Source: Chloroflexota bacterium
GTDB lineage: Bacteria; Chloroflexota; Dormibacteria; CF-121
Assembly: GCA_005881235.1 (NCBI GenBank)
Contig: VBEQ01000149.1
Location: 1-19,677 of the forward strand
Direction of reading: 5' to 3'
DNA length: 19,677 nt
Positions 16,200-19,677 of this stretch are shown piece after piece; within the stretch, counting starts at the first letter, position 1; each line of letters starts with the position of its first letter. The position numbers were made by a program, and so were the translations under genes. The notes below the pieces were generated by a model. That model saw only the letters and a list, made by a program, of their open reading frames with translations, ran no database searches and was not told the origin of the DNA.

Positions 16200-16626
16200 A
16201 GGGGTCTACGGTGAATCCGATTCGCCGCCGGGTCGGGGCGGCCTGCGTGGCTGCCAGATACAAGCTGAAATGCGCAACGCTCCTCAGAGCTTGCGGGCGA
16301 AGGTTCTGGGTCGCGATCCGCAGCTGCAGTCGGGGATCCTCCGGCCAGCTGCGGCGCTGCTCCATCGCTTCCTGACTCCCCAGCGATCGCGCCAGGTCGA
16401 GGTACAGCTCGGCGACCGGGATTTCCAGGGCTCGGGCGATGGCGAGCAGGCGCTCGGACGACACGTCCTTGAGGCCCCGTTCGAGCTCGGAAAGATACGC
16501 GGGCGACAGGTCGGCAGCCTCTGCCAGCTCGCTCAGGGACCGCTCCGCTTCTTCTCGCCGCCGGCGAAGCAGGTTACCGAGCGCAACTCGAATCGAACTC
16601 GCGTCTTCGCTGTGAGCGTATGGCAT
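16198..16626 (-). CDS. XRE-family regulator, ClgR-like
   Basis: This 142-residue protein has an N-terminal XRE helix-turn-helix (about 12-72): IRVALGNLLRRRREEAERSL, SELAEAADLSPAYLSELERG (recognition region about 40-52) and SSERLLAIARALEIPV. The 'YLSELERGxKxVSSERLL' pattern is very close to ClgR, the actinobacterial activator of clp and related genes. Here it lies directly upstream of clpP in the same operon, 11 bases apart, which supports a ClgR-like role. The C-terminal 65 residues are unlike the HTH; they contain a possible amphipathic helix (RPQALRSVAHFSLYLAATQ). The ATG at 16626 lies inside a palindromic sequence, pointing to autoregulation. The function as a clp regulator is inferred from homology and neighbourhood. 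Confidence 0.88.
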   Translation of the reverse strand: MPYAHSEDASSIRVALGNLLRRRREEAERSLSELAEAADLSPAYLSELERGLKDVSSERLLAIARALEIPVAELYLDLARSLGSQEAMEQRRSWPEDPRLQLRIATQNLRPQALRSVAHFSLYLAATQAAPTRRRIGFTVDP

Positions 16627-16643
16627 ATGCCGTGGGCGTATGC
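16623..16643. promoter_or_regulatory. Candidate operator of the clgR-like/clpP operon
   Basis: A 21-base imperfect palindrome (GCATATGCC, G-T-G centre, GGCGTATGC) has 8 of 10 matching pairs and overlaps the regulator's ATG (16624-16626). A third related unit, GCGTATG, stands at 16616-16622 inside the coding start. Minus-strand positions 16638-16629 read CGCCCACGGC. This fits the central CGCYNANRGC core of the ClgR site as I remember it; the flanks match only in part. The position fits repression by blocking initiation, or activation of a promoter whose -10 may be TAGCAT (16648-16643). Confidence 0.5.
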
Positions 16644-16710
16644 TAGCACGTTTTTGACCGGCGTGCGCGGTGCATGCCCGGAGGCACCCGCCTCGTCGTA
16701 TAGGCAGGCT

Positions 16711-17940
16711 GTGGGGACTTCGCTTCGACGAATCAGTCGTGGCTTGCCAGTGGTCGCGGTCGCCATCCTGATTGGAGGGTGCACCCCGACTGCGGCGATA
16801 AGGCCGGCATCGTCTGACACGCCGACCGCCTCTCCCTCCCCTTCTGCAACTCCGTCGGCGATGCCCTCGCCGAGCGAGTCACCATCACCGACACCGACGC
16901 CGTCGGGCGTCGATCCCGGATTCGTGCCGGCGCTGGCCGCCATTCAGATGGTTGGGCCGCACCTCGGCTGGGCCGTCGGAGCACACGCGATCTTTGCCAC
17001 CACCGACGGCACGCACTGGACGAAGCAGTACGCCTCGACCGAGGAGTTCGTCGGTGTCGACTTCATCAGCGCCACCACCGGCTGGGCGGTCGCAACTCGA
17101 ACGCTTCTGGGCACGACCGACAGCGGCCGGACCTGGCGCCAGTTGGGCGAGCCACGAGTGCCGCTTCGGTCGATCCACTTCGCGACCGCCACGCAGGGCT
17201 GGGGGATCGCCGGCGGAAGTGACCCGCAGCAGAGCCATGGATGGTTGCTTCCCCACGAGGGCGCCACCCTCGTCTTCACCTACGACGGCGGGCTGACCTG
17301 GTCAACGCTCGACGGTCCATCGAACCCGCAAACGGTGTGCTTCAGCGACCCCGCCCAGGGATGGATCGGCACACCGGAGGGCGTCTTTATCTATCGGAAT
17401 ACCGACCTCGGGCACAACTGGAGCAAGGTGCTGCAACGGCCCGACCCGCAGCCGGCCCTCCCGCAGGCCACGCTCATCCAGTGCGCGGCGCCGCGCGCAC
17501 TCTGGGTGTTGTTTATTGGAGGACCGAGCGGGATGAGTCACACCCCCTATATCGCCTACGCGACCGTGGACGGCTCGACCTGGAAGGCCGTGATGAAGGA
17601 AGCGATGTCGGAGGGACAGATCCTCCCCGGCGTGCCGGCCGGCCCGGATACGTACCCACCGAGCTTCAGCGTCGTGGACCCCCAGGACGCCGTCTTCATC
17701 GGTGACGGCCCGGCGACCAATGTCGCGCAGTGCGTGGTCGCCAGCAACGGCGGCACGAGCCTGCGCCGCACCGGCCGGATCGACAACGCGCCGGAGACAT
17801 TCGCCGCCGCCTTCGTCAGCGTCACCGCGGGTTGGGTCCTCACCAGGAACGCGGGTGGAGATTACGTGATCGATGCGACGAGCGATGGCGGTTATCACTG
17901 GTCGCAACAGCTGGCCGTCCCCCCAACCTCCGCCGGCTAG
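16711..17940 (+). CDS. Lipoprotein with Ycf48/BNR-type beta-propeller
   Basis: From the GTG at 16711 (AGGCAGG just upstream) the product is 409 residues. A lipoprotein signal runs from basic TSLRRISRG through hydrophobic LPVVAVAILIGG to C24. A Ser/Pro/Thr-rich linker of about 45 residues follows. The rest is repeats of 'GWAV...TTDGTHW' type: GWAVGAHAIFATTDGTHWTK, GWAVATRTLLGTTDSGRTW, GWGIAGG...TYDGGLTW, GWIGTPEG...NTDLGHNW and GWVLTRN...ATSDGGYHW. These are Asp-box/BNR blades as in Ycf48-like and sialidase-like propellers. It probably sits on the outer face of the membrane; binding partner or activity is unknown, and I see no catalytic set. An in-frame extension upstream runs antisense through the XRE gene and is not real. 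It diverges from the regulator gene across 84 bases. Confidence 0.85.
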   Translation: MGTSLRRISRGLPVVAVAILIGGCTPTAAIRPASSDTPTASPSPSATPSAMPSPSESPSPTPTPSGVDPGFVPALAAIQMVGPHLGWAVGAHAIFATTDGTHWTKQYASTEEFVGVDFISATTGWAVATRTLLGTTDSGRTWRQLGEPRVPLRSIHFATATQGWGIAGGSDPQQSHGWLLPHEGATLVFTYDGGLTWSTLDGPSNPQTVCFSDPAQGWIGTPEGVFIYRNTDLGHNWSKVLQRPDPQPALPQATLIQCAAPRALWVLFIGGPSGMSHTPYIAYATVDGSTWKAVMKEAMSEGQILPGVPAGPDTYPPSFSVVDPQDAVFIGDGPATNVAQCVVASNGGTSLRRTGRIDNAPETFAAAFVSVTAGWVLTRNAGGDYVIDATSDGGYHWSQQLAVPPTSAG

Positions 17941-17950
17941 CCGATCAACG

Positions 17951-17956
17951 TAAAAT
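17951..17956 (+). promoter_or_regulatory. -10 box of the tRNA-Pro gene
   Basis: TAAAAT matches the -10 consensus at five of six positions and lies eight bases before the mature tRNA end, right for a very short leader. No clear -35 box is seen at 17 bases, which falls in the end of the lipoprotein gene. Confidence 0.5.
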
Positions 17957-17964
17957 CCAGCACG

Positions 17965-18042
17965 CGGGGCGTAGCGTAGCCTGGCTAACGCGCATGCTTT
18001 GGGAGCATGAGATCCCGGGTTCGAATCCCGGCGCCCCGACCA
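17965..18042 (+). tRNA. tRNA-Pro (anticodon TGG)
   Basis: The sequence folds into a complete cloverleaf. The acceptor stem pairs CGGGGCG (17965-17971) with CGCCCCG (18032-18038). The D stem pairs GCG with CGC. The anticodon stem pairs CATGC with GCATG around the loop TTTGGGA, whose anticodon TGG is at 18000-18002. The T arm is CCGGG-TTCGAAT-CCCGG. Discriminator A73 is followed by an encoded CCA. G37 next to the anticodon and the C1-G72 pair are typical of proline tRNAs. It reads CCA and probably other CCN codons. Confidence 0.97.
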
Positions 18043-18064
18043 GATTCCAGGAAGGATTGACCAG

Positions 18065-18337
18065 ATGCTCCCGGTCCTCGTCATCATCGCCGCCATCACC
18101 GTGCTCGCGGTGCTGGTCTTTCGTTGGTTCGAGCGCTACCGCTACACCGATGCGTGGCGGACGAGCGAGTTCCGCGGGGCAGCCTTTGGTTTCTTGATGT
18201 GGTTCGGCGGCATCTTCGGCCACCGCGTTCCGCCGCCGCCACAGGCGAAGATGGAACTCACGACGCGGGCCGGAGAGCCCGAGCCCCCCACGTCAGGCGG
18301 CGCGACGCTCCCGGATCAGGCTGCGGACGATAAATAA
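18065..18337 (+). CDS. Small single-pass membrane protein (90 aa)
   Basis: This is not a family I recognise. Residues 2-19 (LPVLVIIAAITVLAVLVF) form one membrane helix. They are followed by aromatic- and arginine-rich RWFERYRYTDAWRTSEFRG, a second weakly hydrophobic stretch (AAFGFLMWFGGIFG, about 39-52) and a polar, proline- and acid-rich tail. The ATG at 18065 has a good Shine-Dalgarno, AGGAAGG, nine bases upstream. It starts 22 bases after the tRNA, with no terminator between, so it may be transcribed from the tRNA promoter and released by tRNA 3' processing. Its last 45 bases overlap the convergent proline dehydrogenase gene. Confidence 0.7.
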   Translation: MLPVLVIIAAITVLAVLVFRWFERYRYTDAWRTSEFRGAAFGFLMWFGGIFGHRVPPPPQAKMELTTRAGEPEPPTSGGATLPDQAADDK

Positions 18338-19216
18338 GAGGTTGGCGGGACGCTCGGCCAGGCGCCGCATCAGGTACGGATACCACTCGGTCCCGTACGG
18401 CACGTAGATCCGAACGCGGTAGCCCTCGCGGAGCAAGCGGTCCTGCAGATCGCGGCGGATGCCGTAGAGCATCTGGAACTCGAAGCGGTCGGCGGGAATC
18501 TCGCGCTCGCGCGCGAACCGCTTGGCGGCCTCGATCAACCGATCGTCGTGGGTAGCGATGGCCGGGTAGACGCCGTGGAGCAGCAACTGCTGCATCTCGG
18601 TCTCATATTTGGCATCGACATCGGCCTTCTTCGGGAAGGCGACCTCCGGCGGTTCGTCGTAGGCGCCTTTGACCAGCCGTACCCGGACTCCGGCCGCATT
18701 GACCCGGGCAACGTCGTCGGCGGTGCGATAGAGGTAGCTCTGCAGCACGACGCCGCAGTTGGGAAAGCGCTCATGCAACGCCAGGACCAGGTCGAGCGTC
18801 CGCTGCGTGTAGGCCGAGCCCTCCATGTCGACCCGCACGAAGTTATCGAGCTGCTGAGCCCGCTGGAGGATGCCTGTCAGAAGCTGCCGGCAGAGGTCTG
18901 GCGAGATGTCGAGTCCCAGCTGGGTCAATTTGACCGAGACGTTCGCATTCAGCCGCTCCGCCGCGATCCGTTCAAACGCGGCCAGGTAATCGTCGGTGGC
19001 GGCGCGCGCCGCCTTCTCTTCGCTGACGTTCTCGCCCAGGTGGTCGAGGCTCGCGGACCAGCCGCGACGGTTGACGTCGCTCACCACCCGGACCGCATCG
19101 TCCAGGTGGTCCCCCGCCACGAAGCGGTAGGCGAGCGATGCGGTCAGCCGCTGGCGCGTGACGAACCGCTGCAGGCCACGACGATGCGAGAGGTAAAGGA
19201 ATGACGCTCTCAGCAC
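18293..19216 (-). CDS. Proline dehydrogenase (PRODH)
   Basis: This is a 307-residue monofunctional flavoenzyme, the usual length for stand-alone bacterial PRODH. It oxidises L-proline to delta-1-pyrroline-5-carboxylate, passing electrons to FAD and then the respiratory chain. Key motifs are NVSVKLTQLG (barrel strand with the active-site lysine), VRVDMEGSAYTQ, VVLQSYLYRT, VRLVKGAYDEP, AIATHDDRLI, and the C-terminal FEFQMLYGIRRDLQ with YRVRIYVPYGTEWYPYLMRRLAERPAN split over the last 45 residues, holding the arginine pair that grips the substrate carboxylate. I chose the GTG at 19216: AGAGGGG lies seven bases upstream and it starts one base after the RdgB stop. No P5C dehydrogenase gene is in view. 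The 3' end overlaps the small membrane protein gene. Confidence 0.94.
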   Translation of the reverse strand: MLRASFLYLSHRRGLQRFVTRQRLTASLAYRFVAGDHLDDAVRVVSDVNRRGWSASLDHLGENVSEEKAARAATDDYLAAFERIAAERLNANVSVKLTQLGLDISPDLCRQLLTGILQRAQQLDNFVRVDMEGSAYTQRTLDLVLALHERFPNCGVVLQSYLYRTADDVARVNAAGVRVRLVKGAYDEPPEVAFPKKADVDAKYETEMQQLLLHGVYPAIATHDDRLIEAAKRFAREREIPADRFEFQMLYGIRRDLQDRLLREGYRVRIYVPYGTEWYPYLMRRLAERPANLLFIVRSLIRERRAA

Positions 19217-19217
19217 G

Positions 19218-19677
19218 TCAGCGCCCCTCTGGCGCGGACAGGGCGGCGTCGAACGCACCGTGGACTTCCAGCGCGTTCAGCGCCCGCGCCCGATGACTCA
19301 AGAGGTTCTTTTCCTCGGTCGACAGTTCCGCGAGCCGGCGGCCATCGGGCAGCTGGAAGATGGGATCGAAGCCAAAGCCATGCGTGCCACGCGGCTCGGC
19401 CGCGATCGTGCCGGCCAGGACCCCTTCGCCGGTAAAGACCCGCCCGTCCGGTAAGGCCAGCACCGCCGCGGAGCGGAAGAACGCCGGCGGGGAGCTGGTC
19501 GCTGCCGCGCCGAGGGCCTCGAGCAAGGCGGCGACGAGCGCGCGGCCCTCGCCCTTGTGGTCGGCGCCGGCGAAATACGCCGAATCGATGCCGGGCCGGC
19601 CACCCAGCAGCGGAACTTCGAGTCCCGAGTCGTCCGCCAGTGTCGGCAACCCGCTCAGGCGGCGGCCGGCGTCGGCC
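19218..19677 (-). CDS. rdgB: XTP/dITP diphosphatase (RdgB/HAM1), N-terminus cut off
   Basis: The frame is open to the window edge, so the N-terminal part with the SGNxxK motif is missing. Visible hallmarks are GLPTLADDSGLEV (catalytic Asp pair), RPGIDSAYFAG, THGFGFDPIFQLPDGR (the family's GFGYDPIF motif) and KNLLSHRARAL (SHRxxA motif). The enzyme hydrolyses non-canonical purine nucleoside triphosphates such as dITP and XTP to monophosphates, cleaning the nucleotide pool. The in-frame TTG at 19649 lies inside the conserved GLPTLADDSG region and is not the start. Proline dehydrogenase follows one base after the stop, so they form an operon. Confidence 0.92.
   Translation of the reverse strand, partial: ADAGRRLSGLPTLADDSGLEVPLLGGRPGIDSAYFAGADHKGEGRALVAALLEALGAAATSSPPAFFRSAAVLALPDGRVFTGEGVLAGTIAAEPRGTHGFGFDPIFQLPDGRRLAELSTEEKNLLSHRARALNALEVHGAFDAALSAPEGR

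Noticed and set aside
16270..16710. Upstream in-frame extension of the propeller lipoprotein
   Set aside because: It is antisense to the XRE gene, and the lipoprotein signal begins only after the GTG at 16711.
17965..18042. tRNA gene as an integration site for a mobile element
   Set aside because: No integrase gene and no second copy of the tRNA 3' end is seen in the flanking sequence of this window.
17945..18223. Minus-strand ORF containing a GAPGFEPG-type peptide
   Set aside because: This is the well-known spurious ORF from reading a tRNA gene backwards.
19217..19258. Upstream in-frame extension of proline dehydrogenase
   Set aside because: It lies inside rdgB, and the GTG at 19216 has an ideal Shine-Dalgarno and the family length.

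Overview
This is a compact, high-GC bacterial chromosomal window with 16 protein genes supported by family motifs or clear gene structure, one small membrane ORF and one tRNA. I see no insertion sequence, phage gene or CRISPR array. GTG and TTG starts are common, stop and start codons often touch or overlap, and spacers are short. A ClgR-like XRE regulator next to clpP, a DUF1786 protein and an APH-like kinase of the 'GGFSPG' type suggest a soil-type high-GC lineage near Actinomycetota, Chloroflexota or Dormibacterota. That placement is inference; no rRNA or taxonomic marker is present.

Layout, left to right. The 3' part of an SDR/NmrA-like oxidoreductase enters from the left edge (+). A minus-strand operon then holds a MoxR/ChlI-type AAA+ ATPase (3035-4429), its VWA-domain partner (1043-3034) and a 59-residue two-helix membrane ORF (839-1018) that lies in frame behind the VWA stop codon. 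Next on the minus strand are a DUF1786 ASKHA-fold protein and an MFS_3-type exporter that overlaps it. A plus-strand fusion protein (Trm112-like zinc ribbon, DPM1-like GT2, SAM methyltransferase) follows. A minus-strand operon encodes a CDF metal exporter, a YegS/LCB5-type lipid kinase and a small membrane protein with a possible PH-like domain. An APH-fold kinase (+) diverges from the CDF gene, with start codons sharing one base.

From 11.7 to 14.7 kb a minus-strand sugar pair encodes a GH13 alpha-glucosidase and a xylulokinase. A plus-strand membrane protein of unknown role diverges from it. From 15.5 to 16.6 kb a ClgR-like XRE regulator and ClpP form a two-gene operon, with a 21-bp palindrome over the regulator's start codon. 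A secreted Ycf48/BNR-type beta-propeller lipoprotein diverges from it. The right end holds tRNA-Pro(UGG), a small single-pass membrane protein, and a minus-strand pair of RdgB (cut by the window edge) and proline dehydrogenase.

Themes: a chaperone-like AAA+/VWA pair, envelope and lipid functions, sugar uptake metabolism, and protein and nucleotide quality control (ClpP, RdgB). The most distinctive points are the putative autoregulatory operator of the clgR-like/clpP operon, the in-frame membrane ORF behind the VWA gene, and the three-domain glycosyltransferase/methyltransferase fusion. No gene-free stretch exceeds 300 bases.
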